Below, piece after piece: positions 12,204 through 24,500 of a stretch of DNA of 64,000 nucleotides; the first letter of the stretch is position 1; each line of letters starts with the position of its first letter. The notes under the pieces were generated by a model. It saw only the letters and a list, made by a program, of their open reading frames with translations. It was not told the DNA's origin and did no database searches. A program made the translations under genes and the position numbers. The DNA is from Diphasiastrum complanatum (Eukaryota > Streptophyta > Lycopodiopsida > Lycopodiales > Lycopodiaceae), in contig CM055112.1 in assembly GCA_029204225.1 (NCBI GenBank), positions 25,867,922 to 25,931,921 of the forward strand, written 5' to 3'.

Positions 12204-12879
12204 CACCTTCGTCTTTTTCGCTCCTTAGCGAAAAATGCAACACATTGGCCAAGTGGCCAGAATATCTTAGAAATCATTTTTAGGCACCTTCGTCTTTTTC
12301 GTCTTTTTCGCTCCTTAGGGAAAAATGCGACACACCGGGCAAGTGTCCAGAATACCTTAGAAACCATTTTAAAAGGCACCTTCGTCTTTTTCGTCTTTTT
12401 GCTTTTTCGCTTTTTCTACATTGGATAACCGACTTCGCCAACTTATGAGTAACCCTAAAAGCAGCTGGACAAACAAATATCCCAAAGGCGGTTGGCGGTT
12501 ACCAACTTTGTACATATGCAAAGACTGGCATGAATAGCATTAAAGGCTTGTAAGATATTTTTGACACTTGTAAATCTCTATATTAGCTGAATCAAGCTAT
12601 GTAAGTGTTAAATTTTGAAATTTCTCTTTCAATCAGAGTTATCTGTAGCCAACGTTATCACGCTCAGCAAGCTGCAGTTATTACTTCAAGCTATTGTACT
12701 CATTGTTGATTATCAATCAGAGTGCAATTTTGTCTCACTACTGCGTCGTTCATTTGCGCATTCTGTATGAATTCTTCTACTTGAATAATTCTACTGCTAA
12801 CTGTTGTGTTTTCATTCCTACACGCCTACACTCTGAGCAATCGAGCCTCCGCTGCGCTCATGACCACCGTTTTACGACA
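12204..12879 (+). repeat. LTR-A: Copia LTR 3' portion with tandem U3 repeats
   Basis: This block recurs in inverted orientation at 54973-55690. It opens with tandem units starting at 12204, 12285 and 12377 (first two 81 and 92 bases; shared core CACCTTCGTCTTTTTCG, then GCTCCTTAG and a GGCCAAGTGGCCAGAATA-type segment). It carries a TATA-like CTATATTAG near 12580 and ends ...TTTTACGACA at 12879. The copy near 55 kb ends at the same point and is followed by a perfect primer binding site, which identifies the block as LTR U3-R-U5. Confidence 0.65.
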
Positions 12880-13123
12880 CAAATATGGCAAGTGACTATC
12901 AAAAAGTTGCACGTTAGTTATTGCTATTTCAACTCTCTCCCTCAATAATTAACATCATCTATCCAACTATAAACAAACTATTCATGGAACATGTGCCTCC
13001 ATAATAGCATAATCATACTCAACTCTAAAGGTAAAAGTACATTTCATAAGAGAAATACAAGCAAGACACAATACGTGTATTATAACTCACACAGTCTTTA
13101 GGATATTGTTTCAATGCCAAGCT

Positions 13124-14570
13124 TTAGTCTAAAGTCTTCAAATTTGTCTTACTTAACAGCTTCATAAAAACATCAGTAATATGCGCAGCAGTAGTGCAAT
13201 GGACTACGTATATATCTTTTGAACAAAGCTTCTCACGTATAAAATGATAATTGATTTCTATATGCTTTGTCTTAGCGTGAAACATTGGATTTTTAGCTAG
13301 TTGGATTCCACTTTGACTATTGAAAGAAATGATTGTACCTTTGGCTTGCCTTACCACAATTTCTCTGAAAAGCTCTCGTAGCCAAACCACTTTTTGTGTA
13401 GCAGAACATAAGAATTTGTATTTATCTTCAGTAGTGGAAAGTGATACAATATTCTGCTTTTTAGTTGAAGCAGCCTTTTTCAACATTGAAAGCATATCCC
13501 ATGGTAGATCTTCTATCATCTATACTACCACCCCAATCAACATCTACATAACCTCTCAATATAGGTACATCAAATGATCTTGAGTAAACTAGACCAAGGA
13601 CAAGCATGCCTTCACATGCCATAGAATGCATTTAGCTGCTTTCCAATGCTCCAAGGTAGGTGATGCCATGAACTAATTCACAAGACTCACAACATGACAA
13701 ATGTCTGGTCTAGTAGTGGTGAGATAAATGAGACTACCATCAAGTTGGTGATACAAAGTGCAATCAACAAGACCACTATCATCAAGACATGGCAATTTCT
13801 TGCTAGCTTGACCAGGCAGAGTCAATGGCTTATAATTAGAGATATGAAATCTTTCTAGGACTTCTCATGCATATTTAGCTTATGAAAGCTTGGTAGTGTC
13901 TGCACCTTGCCGCACTTCTATGCCTAGACAATAATGCATCAAATCCAGAATACTTACACAAACTAGACTTGGTAGACTTTATCAAGTTCTCATCATTTCC
14001 TATGATGCTGATATTGTCAACATATAACACAACTAATGCAATACTATCATCAGTAGTAAGCACATAGAGACTGGGATCAGAGTTTGTTCTTACAAAACCA
14101 TTCTCTAGAAAGTAGCTATCTATACAACCATACCACGCTCGTGGCACTTGTTTTAGACCATATAATGCCTTTCGCAACTTGCATACTTTGTCCTCTTGGC
14201 CTTTCACAATAAACCCTTTTGGCTGGAGCATATAGACTTATTCTTCAAGATCACCATTTAAAAAATCTGACTTCAAGTCTATGTGGTGGATTTTCCAACC
14301 AAAAATGAAGCTAATGCAATCACCAAGCGTAAAGTAGTCCACTTAACTACCGGAGCAAATGTCTCATCAAAATCGATACCTTTGCTTTTTTTGTAGCCCG
14401 TGACCACCAAGCACGCCTTATGCTTTGCAATCAAATCATCATCATGAAATTTGGTTCTATATACCCATTCACTAATGGAACTAGAAGACCAAAAAGGTCC
14501 CACGTACCATGCCTATGGATTGCATCCATGTCTTCTTCCATAGCCCTTTGCCACTCCTTAAGGCCCTTTG
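13124..14570 (-). pseudogene. Copia-2 reverse transcriptase and RNase H
   Basis: 14279-14503 carries KARLVVTGY-like and FDETFAPVVKWTTLR motifs of Copia RT. 13875-14231 carries KALYGLKQVPRAWY and the active-site box as YVDN instead of YVDD, a loss of one catalytic Asp. After a degenerate thumb, 13124-13519 is the Copia RNase H (STTEDKYKFL, HIEINYHFIRE), ending in a proper stop. Frame breaks separate the three pieces. Confidence 0.8.
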
Positions 14571-14592
14571 CCTCATCGTAGGTTGATGGCTC

Positions 14593-15900
14593 TTAACACT
14601 TCATGATGTCACTCATGAGGGCATAGTTCACATGGTAGCGATCGGGAGCTCTCCTGTCTCTTGTTGGTATTCTCAAATCACCTTGCGAGCTCGATCTTGG
14701 TAGATTCAACATCGCATCTTTCATGATGTTCTCATACCACTTAGGCACCTTCGACTCGAGTGATACACTTCTTAGCGAGTAAGTATCCCGAGGAGTGTCC
14801 AAGTATAATGTCTTACTTCCCATAGGTTTCTCTTTTGTAGCACCAATTGGCAAACATCTCCCCCTTGGTTCATAGATGGGTGGAGTGTGATCATGTTCCT
14901 CTTCATGGACTTGATCATCATGCTCGATTTCATGTGTTGTACCATCTTGATCCTCTTCTAGGATCATAGGAAACGTCTTAATGCCACCATCATCTTTGGT
15001 ATGGTTATCTTCATCAAATCTATGCATTTCATTCCACTTCTCTAGTTCAAAGCACATGTAAGCCTTTGTCCTCTCATCGTATCCAACAAAGATACATTTA
15101 ATGGACTTCACCATCATCGAACATGCGCTCTCCACAATGGTGTGATTTTTCCTCTTAGCTACCCCATTACTATGCAGCATATGCGAAAAGTAAATTGTCT
15201 TTTGATTCCATGCTCCTTGCAAAATGTTTCAAAGTCACCCCCTTTGTATTCGCCTCCTCTACTTGATCTTAGCACCTTAACGCATGCATTCAACTGGTTC
15301 CAAAGCTTTGAATTTCTTGAAGTAAGTAAATGCATCAAATTTCTTTTTAAGATGTAAATCCATGTTCTCCTAATGTAGTCATCAATGAATGTTTTGAAGT
15401 CATAGTCTCCTCCTAATGACAAGGTCTTCATTGGGCCACACAAGTCACTATGGATGAGCTCAAGTGGCTTCTTTGCTCTAGCAACTGCCCCTTTTTTGAA
15501 TTTTTCTCTATGGTGCTTCCTCTTCACGCATCCTTCACAAATGGAATTTGCTCATCCTATATTGTAGGTAATCCACTCACCATCTTTAGCTTGGCCATCA
15601 AGCACAAGCTTCCATAGTCCAAGTGACCCATCATTCGATACTACAACTCTGATTGAAAAGCTATTGACGAAGCTAAACCATATTCTCCAGGTTTGACCAC
15701 ATCCATCTTGTAGAGCCCACAATCACTATCGCGATATCATGTTGCCGCAACCTTGTAATTGCGATCCATATCTTTCATCAAACAATTGTCATTGACAAAC
15801 TCAATTTTTAGGCTTTGACCCCAACTGAAAGGAAGCTCTTTGTAAATCCAAGTACGTAAAGCACATTAGAAATGTTCTTTATCTTACTATTAGGAAACCA
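14593..15900 (-). pseudogene. Copia-2 GAG_pre-integrase and integrase
   Basis: Pieces in two frames. Near 15600-15650 LWYRMMGHLDYGSL marks the pre-integrase domain. At 15159-15527 the integrase core begins (HSDLCGPMKT, then DDYIRRTW and LRSSRGGEYKG, matching the first and second catalytic Asp regions; the usual Asp in LRSDxGGEY is Ser here). At 14593-15222 NGVAKRKNHTIVE carries the final catalytic Glu. A long acidic linker follows, with VGYDERTKAYMCFE and the run-up to reverse transcriptase. Stops and shifts make it inactive. Confidence 0.75.
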
Positions 15901-15905
15901 CATAG

Positions 15906-16670
15906 CTACATTGCAGACGTCCTGAATTTGACATTCTTTCCCATTCGCATGTGTGACCTTCTCTTCGTCATGGATTGGTGAAAAGTTCTCGAACCAGTCA
16001 TGCTTTCAGTCACGTGTCTAGTGGCACCCGAATCAATGAACCATCTAGCGCCATCATCCACCTGTGATGCCAACGCTGATGATAAGTCGTTCTCTCCATC
16101 ATCTTCAACAATGTTGCCTTGTTGCATCACTTTCCCTTGCTTGATATCCGCCTTCTTTTTGTAGCACTCCCTAGCCCAATGACCTAGCTTGTGGCAGTAG
16201 TAACTCTTGCCTTTCTTCTTCTTTGGCTTTGATGATGACTCTCCCTCGTCCTCATCATACTTTCTCTTTCTTGAAATCATCCCTGCTAGGTTCTCCGATG
16301 GCGACAGTTGGTCTCACAATTTCTTGATCTTGGTGAGGAAGGATCTCACACTTTCATTCTCTTCCATCCTAATGGTGTTAAGCCTTTACTTCAAGAACAT
16401 GGCATGATCACGATTAGTGATCTAAAATTGTGTCCTTAAGGCTTCCCAAGCTTCTCTGGCTATCACCGTGTCACTTATGTAGGTGGTCATGATCCTTCAT
16501 CGACAAAGTGATCAATGATAGCGCTTTTTGCGCCTTCTTATCATAAGCCCTCAAATCAGCTGGAGTGGTGTTCGGCCTCACCTCTTCGTTTTGAACTTCC
16601 AGATGTTGCAGTTGGATGCCCCGTCCAAGTTACTTGCCTCGCCCAAAATCACCCCATTGATGTTGGCCAT
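15906..16670 (-). pseudogene. Copia-2 gag, zinc knuckle and protease
   Basis: ATG at 16670 opens with MANINGVILGEASNLDG and a WKFKTK motif, matching the Copia Gag N-terminus, then a stop follows. Degenerate gag continues to about 16290. The open stretch 15906-16280 starts in a Lys/Glu/Ser-rich linker, then shows a standard CCHC knuckle (YCHKLGHWAREC) and the protease signature WFIDSGATRHV with the catalytic Asp kept. The protease body is truncated near 15906. Confidence 0.8.
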
Positions 16671-16822
16671 CTCCAAAATGCCTGAAACTTCACCTGTAGG
16701 CTAAAAAGGATAGATGCCCAAGCCAATGGCGAAGTCAAAATTTGAAACTAATGACCTACACTTTTTAGCTTACTAGGCCACCCTCCACTTTGTCGCCAAA
16801 TCAGAAGCCGAGATGGTTTCTG

Positions 16823-16919
16823 TTCCAAAAATGCCTTTAGGCACACGTCGTTGCCATGTATTGGGTTTCTCTTCCAAAAATGCCTTTAGGCACACGCCGT
16901 TGCCATGTATTGGGTTCTG
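16823..16919. repeat. 49-bp tandem duplication in Copia-2 leader
   Basis: Two adjacent copies starting at 16823 and 16872 share AAAAATGCCTTTAGGCACAC and GTTGCCATGTATTGGGTT with about one mismatch. It lies between the primer site and gag. Confidence 0.7.
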
Positions 16920-17378
16920 CAAAATTTCAGACTTACCTCCTTGTTGAATATCTTGCTCTTGATATAGGGATGAAATTTGTTTTGGCATCCACTAACCACT
17001 TTCTCCGCAACAGACACTCTATTTTAACGTACCTTACATGTAGATATGGTCAGAGTGCCCTTCATTTGGAGGCTATTTCGTTTGGCCAAAAACGATTAAA
17101 GGACTTGAAAATAAGGGAACCTCAATAAATCCAATGGCTCTCTTTGATCTGATAGCCTAGATTAATCCACTGTGGGCCCTTGATCAACCTCACCCACGAT
17201 CCAATGGCAGAAGTGGACTTGTGTGCCGAACTAGACCCCTTGGGCCGCTACACACCTCAATGCATTGATCGAGCAGCCTGGTTCAATTCGCGCGACACCC
17301 TCCTCTCCAATTTTCTCCATGGAAGCTCCTTCATGCTTCCATGGCAGATCCGTTTAGACGAAAGTTCTCATACCAAGT

Positions 17379-17640
17379 TGATAAATACGATATAGATCGA
17401 TGCAATCACCATAGAACCTTGAAAGGCTTCTTCAAGACAAGAGAACATAGAATTGCTCACAAAACACACACAAATTGTGTATTCACATTGTTATAGGTCA
17501 CGTACAAAGAGGACTAGTTAAGTACTAACTCTTGGGCTCATAATCAATTGGCTCACCATCTAGAAAGCTAAAGAGGGTAAGTTGTCGTCGAATATGGCAA
17601 GTGACCGTCAAAAACTTGCACGTTAATTATTGCTATTTCA
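17379..17640 (-). repeat. Copia-2 5' LTR
   Basis: On the minus strand it starts TGAAATAGCAATAA and ends ATATCGTATTTATCA, then three bases, then the primer-site-like TGGTATGAGAAC. The first 50 bases recur at 12882-12931 right after a polypurine tract, which fixes the LTR start. About 262 bp. Confidence 0.65.
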
Positions 17641-20600
17641 ACTATACCTTAGCACTTCAATGTCAGATAATTCAAGTTGATGATCTTGTAGAACCTACAT
17701 ATCTTTTTTATTCAACATATCTTTATCTTTACCATTGTCCACTTGCTAACTTTACTCCATAGGATTATTATATATAGCTACCAATTGAAACTTTTGCTTT
17801 CGAAATTTGCACACTTTTTAGTGGTCATTATCTCACTTTTTTTTCACATTTGTAACAAAGTCCTAGTGAAATCAATTTTCTCATTTGATCATATATCAAC
17901 TTTTTGAATGGCTTTCTTTTATGATTTTCCAACATCATTGATATCATACTTTTGCCATTGTTAGTTGTGAAAGTGGCCTTAGCAGTTAGTTTATTACCAA
18001 CTCTGACCGTTGGACACTAAACAATAATTGTACCTCCATTGGCATTATTATTTACATTTTTCTTTAAACCATTTGTTGAGATTTATAGCTTAGAAAGTTG
18101 TGAAATATTTTGATTCTTTAGATCACTAGATGTGTTGTAAGTTGAGTTGATTCAAAATAGCCGATTGTTTATGTTAGATCCTAAAGAATCAAGTATTGTG
18201 CAGATCTTGCTCTGCATGTTGCTGATTGAAGCCATTGCTTCTTGGAGTCTGTTCCCTTGTTGATGGTTGTTCGTCTGAATGCTTGGCCTCCTGGATAACA
18301 ACGTCGGGTAAAAGCCCATTGCTTCGAGAAGGGGGGCAGTAGCCTGAAGCCAAGGGGTTACCAGTGTCTTCAATCGGGTCTGTATCTGATCTATTTACTA
18401 ATAGAACAGTATTAGCTCTGATTGAATATGTGTGCAAAAATTATATGCGGATACATCTCTTTTGTCTTATCTCGCTGTTGTATCTCTGATTGAGTTAGTT
18501 ACAACGAGTAGTGCACATGTATTTATATTTCTACAGACCATATCTACTCCCTAATATTTCTTTGTATAGCTCTAGCATCTAGAAACCATTGGTCATCTTT
18601 TGAAAAGATCACAACTGGTATATATTTGCAAGCCTAAACTCTATTTTCTTTTTATCAAAAAATATGATTTTATGTACTCGTAACAATTCATGCATAACCA
18701 ACCATCCACTAAATAAAACTTACAATCATAGAATCATGAGTTTCCATGATGGCCATGGAGGTAGACTAAAAAATGATTCATATAATAGTTTTCGAAAATG
18801 TGAGTGCAATGTAAAAATGAATGTTGTCTCCTTTTCTTTGAGATTCAAACAAATGCATTTATTGACTTTTTTGATAAAGAGGTAAGTATCGATAAGTTAA
18901 GCTATTGCGATGACTCACTTGCTTTTTTTTACTGTTTAAGGTTACACTACACAATTACCAAAGAAGTAGTTAAAGTCTCTACAATAATTTAAGATTGCAT
19001 ATTGCGATTTGAAAAGACTAAGAATTGTGTATGAAATGATTTTGCCAATAAATAGGTGACATTCATTTGATTATCATTTCTTGCAACAGATTTAAAATTT
19101 TGATCATGTGCAAGAACTTGGATGTACATGACAATCATATTTAAAGAGTTGTGTGTTTGTTGCCATGTCTGGTCGTCTTATATTGTATCATTTTCAGCAT
19201 GAGTTAAAGAGAGATTGGGGTATTTGATTGTCAAGTTATTTTTTCGTCTTCTTTAGGGCGAAAGCTATTATGTGCAAAAATTTGAATATTCTTGGATTAA
19301 ATCATGGTTATAGAGTTTTTTTGTCTGTTGCCATGTCTGGTTACCTTTATATTGCACTATTTTCAGCATGAGTGAAAGAGAGCTTGGGGTGATTAATTAT
19401 CAAATTATTCATCTCTTTAAAAATAGTGATCTTCTATTTAAGAAAATGCAAAAAAAAAATTGTTTTAAGTGTCTCATGTGGACATGAAAAAAAAAAAAAT
19501 TGAACATTTTTGGGATCTCATGAAAATGGCACAGTCATGGAAGATTTCAATGATGATAAAATTTTCAAAGCAAGATTGATGACAACCTTTTTGAATAAAG
19601 GACTAGTATGGCGTATTAGGGCTCTAGACTACATTACTTAAAACCCACCAAACATCATGAAGGCAGTTAAATGTGAAATATTACTACTAGAAAATGTGGC
19701 ATCAAGGGCATGCCTATTGTGCCTGTAATTGCCTCTCTAAATTGCTCACCCTTGTATGTTGTCTTTCCACTAACTAACCATGAATAACGACACTCTTACC
19801 ATGAATTAGCAAAAACACGAATAAAAATAATAATAAAATGAAAAATTCATTAGTTAGCAACATGCAAATACGAGATTGCGAATTTTTGTAGAATATGTAT
19901 ACTGTTATTGTATTTATTGATTTATGTTATTCATTTTGTTAGATATGCGTATTGATCTAGGTATTACACTTCCAGACTTTGCATAATCATGCTACAAAAA
20001 TTTGCACCGAAGCATACACTATTGTATCTAATTTCCGTATCTGATTTCTAGTAACGTCTATTGATCGGTACTAGTTCAATCTGTCTTTTGGGATTTCTAT
20101 ATGAAGTTGGCACTAGAAACACATTCACAATTGCTTAACCACGAACTGTTAGACTGATCAAAGTAGAATGGTAGCATTCCTTAAGTTTCTAGCTCATACT
20201 GACTCTTTTAAATTCATAGATGTATGTAGCATAACTTTGGGCATGAATTGAAGACCAGGTAGTCCATCATTTGACACAGATACATCATGTATACCATTAA
20301 GCATGATAGTTTTTCAGTTTGGAAAAACAGACAAAACCCTCCCCTTGCATTGCTGAACCACACGGATTTCTATCATCATTCCATACAAGCTCCCTGCATG
20401 TTATACAATTGTGAATGACTAGTTAAAGTATCTACTAGATAAATTTAAGAAATGGAAATTTTAATACTCTGAGTAAAACCTGAAATTTTTGTTCTCTTTC
20501 ATGTTTTTTCTATATGGAAGATAACAGAAATTCAACAATTGGACCAATTCCTGTTAATCTTTTAGAGTGGAGACGAGAGGGTGTGGAGGGGAGGCTTACC

Positions 20601-21103
20601 CTGGCCAACTTGAACCCACCTCCTACTATTTATTCTATAGCAAATATAAAAGCATTATCCATCTTGCTTGGCATATCAAATTCACAAATGCAATACCAAA
20701 AGACACGAATAAAAGTAATCAACATCTACAAATACAACATATTTCCGCGTTGAATATGATCAATGACTGACAATGGTGAAGGTTGCCCTTCAACAACATG
20801 AAGGGCATCATATACTTGTTAGACCTGAGCCAAGCCATTGATCCAGCTAGAAACCTACAGGATCCTACTGAGAGACTATACACCCTAAAAACATCTCAAG
20901 TTATTGTACTTATACACAATTTCGAGAGGGAAAACATAGAAAACTTTCTTCAACATTATAGGTATTAAAGGCTAGAATATTACTTATTTGACTTAATATA
21001 GGTGATGAAATTCGTAATCACATAGATTAACTAGTTCAGAATCTTTCAGGACTGTAACACTGATGAAGGCCCAAGGGAACAGAATATAGAGGTGCAGAAT
21101 GCA
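17641..21103. other. AT-rich intergenic sequence with a 168-bp-period direct repeat
   Basis: No gene supported. Two diverged copies of a roughly 140-bp sequence lie at about 19106-19246 and 19272-19412 (shared TGCCATGTCTGG and TTTTCAGCATGAGT), offset by about 168 bases. An open frame at 18152-18437 (minus) has no recognisable domain. Near 20570-20640 the minus strand has a GGGTTCAAGTTGGCCAGGG segment like a SINE B-box region, but no A box. Confidence 0.5.
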
Positions 21104-21519
21104 TTAAGATGACACTTTTGCTTTTGGATCCTTCCCAAATCCCATGAGAAGATGCGTGAATAGCATGTTCCCTCTCCTTGATGTCCGAGCAAGTCGACCT
21201 ACTAATGGTACTCTTACAGTCTCCTTGTCCCACAATGGACGCTTCTCCCACCTGTAGCTTTCAGAAGGATGAACTTTAGAAAGAAGGAAAATGACGTGAA
21301 TGAGCGTACACATTCTTAGAGACACATATTTCAAAGTTTCAATCTTAACCAACAGAGATCAATCAAGTTCTAGAACAAAGAGTCAAATTTCAACAAAAAG
21401 CGTCTAGAAATTAACAGGCCTCATACAATCTACAAAAAACAGGCCTCATACAATCTACAAAAAAGAAGACAGAAGAGTACTTACAGATCTTCATGCCGCA
21501 CTACTTTCCCATTTTCAAC
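21104..21519 (-). CDS. Exons 7-8 of the DUF2358-like gene
   Basis: Exon 7 (21485-21519) encodes [11 protein letters not shown] and two bases of a Leu codon. Exon 8 (21104-21251) completes it and encodes [20 protein letters not shown], a basic stretch and the C-terminus [12 protein letters not shown]. These exons sit 7.9 kb downstream of exon 6, beyond a block of retrotransposons. A 24-bp tandem duplication lies just inside intron 7 at about 21416-21464. Confidence 0.8.
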
Positions 21520-24500
21520 CTGCAGCACAATTTATAAGAGAAATAGTTCAATATTCTTTTGTCTACAAAGGAAGATGGAAAAAAGAGAAAAAAGCAAGTA
21601 GAGCTCTTATTTTCCAAATGACATCTCAATGTCAAATGGTACAAAATGTACCAAAAACCCAAGTAGAGCTCCTATAATCAAAATAACAGATCAATCTCAA
21701 TATGTTGAATGACTTGTACAAAATTTACTCTAAAAGGGCTCAAGAACCTAATGCTTTAGTTGGAAATAAAAAAAATATAGAGCCCCATAAACATAGGACT
21801 GAATCATTAAGGACAGCGTAGAGAAAATGACTGGAAGCATTGAGGAGTCATGAAGCTATGACAATGAAAAACCTAGGATCATTCAGGAAAACTTCAAGAT
21901 TAGCCAGGCACGAAAGAGACTGGAGATGCCAGATGGTAAGGGAACAGAGGTTTGGGATGAAAGAATCTCTTGGGCGTCTTTGTCTATTCAGACGTATACC
22001 AAGAAGCTAGATTTTGAAATTACTGAACTAGCTAAGTTTGATATTGTACTTGGTAAGCGGTGGCCTGCAAGTAAGCAGCCCGCTATAGATTTTAAGTCAC
22101 ATGTGTGTAAGTTCGGGCATGAGGGTTTCGTCCATATTTGAAGAAGTTTGTGGTAATTGTTTTTGGATGATATACGCATCTACAGTAAAACACTCAAGGA
22201 GCACTATGTTAAGGATACTCAGACAAGAGACCATTTGTTGAGGGTCCTCTTGTTACCTGTATGCAAATAAAGAGAATGGAGATTCAGTATTTGTGGTTTT
22301 GTTATGTGAATGTTGATTCCAGTTTTGATCCTTATGATGGTAATAATCAGATAAGCACACTCACTAATAAACCACAAGAAGCTTCATTTCCTTTTGCATC
22401 CCCTAGTGCACATGCATTTTCATTACAGCCTAGATGTGACCCAGCAAGTGAGTTGGAGAAGTCCATCCGCACTCAGTTTAAACACGTGCTAATTAGTAAT
22501 ATGCCAGAGGGATTGCCGCCTAGTCGGAATGTTGATCATCGTATTGAGCTCGTTCCAGGGGCAAGTCCGGTATGTAGGCCTCCTTATAGGATGAGCCTAA
22601 AAGAGGAAGAGGAAGTCAGAAAGATGTTGGAGGAGTATCTCAAGCTGGGGTACATCCGTCCGAGTTATTCACCTTTCGCCTCTCCTATTTTATTTGTTAA
22701 GAAAAAGGATGGTAGTTTTCGGATGTGTGTAGATTACAGGGGATTGAATAAGATCACTGTAAAGCACAGGTATCCGATGCCCAGGATTGATGATCTACTG
22801 GATGCGTTGCAAGGTGCAACCATTTTCAGTAAGATAGATCTCAAAAGTGGATACCATTAAATACGGATTCGAGATGAAGACGTCCAGAAGACGACCTTCC
22901 GAACCCGTTTCGGTGGTTATGCCATTTGGGTTAACCAATGCCCCATCCACGTTCATGATGCTCATGAACGATGTCTTGCGAGACTATATGGGCAAGTTTG
23001 TCGTCAATTTTATTGATGATATATTGGTTTTTTAGTAAAGTGGTCGAGGAGCATGAGGTTCATCTCAAGATCGTATTCAAGCTTCTGTCTTGTATGCCAA
23101 TGCTCAGAAGACAGAGTTGTGTAAAACTCGTGTCGAGTATTTGGGTCATGTAGTGACTGCAGAGGGTATTTCGGTTGACCCAGCCAACGTGGCTGTGGTT
23201 AAGAAGTAGCCGAGGCCTGCCGCCAATTACAATCTTTCTTAGGCTTTTGTAAGTTCTACCAGCGGTTTGTTAGGAATTATTCCTGGATAGCTGCTCCTTT
23301 AACGGACCAGTTAAGGAAAAAACGACACTGTGGTTCGATGGGATGCTGAAGCTCAACAACGTTTTGAGAACTTGAAGGAGTCTGTGGCCACGGCTCCAGT
23401 CCTCAAGATTGTGGATACCCAGAAACCTTTTGACCTAGAGACGGATGCAAGTGGCATTGTCGTAGGTGCAGTGTTGAGCCAAGAGGGTGCGAGTAGCCTT
23501 TGAGAGTAAGAAGTTGACACCAGCTCAACAGAGATATCCTACACACGAGCAAGAGCTGTATGCAATTATACATGCGCTGAAGGTGTGGAGGCATTATTTA
23601 TATGGCGTTGAGTTTTATGTGTACACAGATCATCATACTTTAAAGTATTTTTGCACTCAGCCAGATTCGAAAGGCCGCCAAGCTCAGTGGGCCGAGCTGA
23701 TGCAGAAATTTTACTTGGAAATTCGCTTCCGAAGAGGGAAGGAAAATGTGGTCGCTGATGCACTATCTCGTATACTGCATCATATGAGCTTTACTGTGGT
23801 TGACAGTGGTCTCATGGAGGACATTAAGAAGGCTCAAGAAAAGGACCCGCATTGTTAGCGTGTGTGCGTGCAAGGTAGTCGACCAAACGGAAGAGTCAGT
23901 CGAGGCTGTCGCTTCCGTAGAGGCACACACCAGTACATATCTAACGTACACCGTGAAGGATGGTATGTTATTGAGACGTGAAGGACTTCGTCGTAAGATA
24001 CTTCATGAATGCCATGATAGTCCCTGCGCAGGGCACCCTGGTATTGATAAGACCAGTGAGCTTTTAAGAAGGCATTATTTCTGGCCACGATTGCAGCGGG
24101 ATGTAAGAGAGTATGTCCAGCGTTGCACAACTTGTCAAGTGAACAAGGCCGAGAGAGTAAGTCCTCTGGGCTTGCTGCATCCACTTGAGATACCTACAGG
24201 AAGGTGCGAAAGCATCTCTATGGATTTTATTGTTGGGCTACAGACCCAGAATGGATTCAATTCCGTTATGGTAGTGGTAGACTGGTTTTCCAAGATGGCT
24301 CATTTCATCACAACGACCAAGAAGGTCAGAGCTCCGCAAGTGGCTAAGTTGTTTATTCAGAATATTGTCAGGTTACATGGTCTTCCGAAGTCCATTGTTT
24401 CTGACAGGGATCCCAAGTTTACGGGAAATTTTTGGATTGAGGTGTTCGCCAAGCTGGGAACACAGTTGCGGATGAGTAGCTCGGAGCATCCTCAGACGGA

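Larger units (their letters stand above)
12882..17640 (-). mobile_element. Nearly full-length Copia retrotransposon (Copia-2)
   Basis: Minus-strand Copia of about 4.76 kb. From the right: 5' LTR 17379-17640, primer-site-like 17364-17375 (two mismatches to TGGTATCAGAGC), leader, gag from ATG 16670, zinc knuckle and protease, integrase, reverse transcriptase, RNase H (stop at 13124), polypurine tract TTGAGGGAGAGAG at 12932-12945, and a 50-bp stub of the 3' LTR (12882-12931). The stub matches 17591-17640 closely. The rest of the 3' LTR has been replaced by the LTR-A block. Coding is broken throughout. Confidence 0.8.

Noticed and set aside
20570-20640. Second SINE on the minus strand
   Set aside because: Only a B-box-like segment and a short body resemblance; no A box or ends, so too weak to list.
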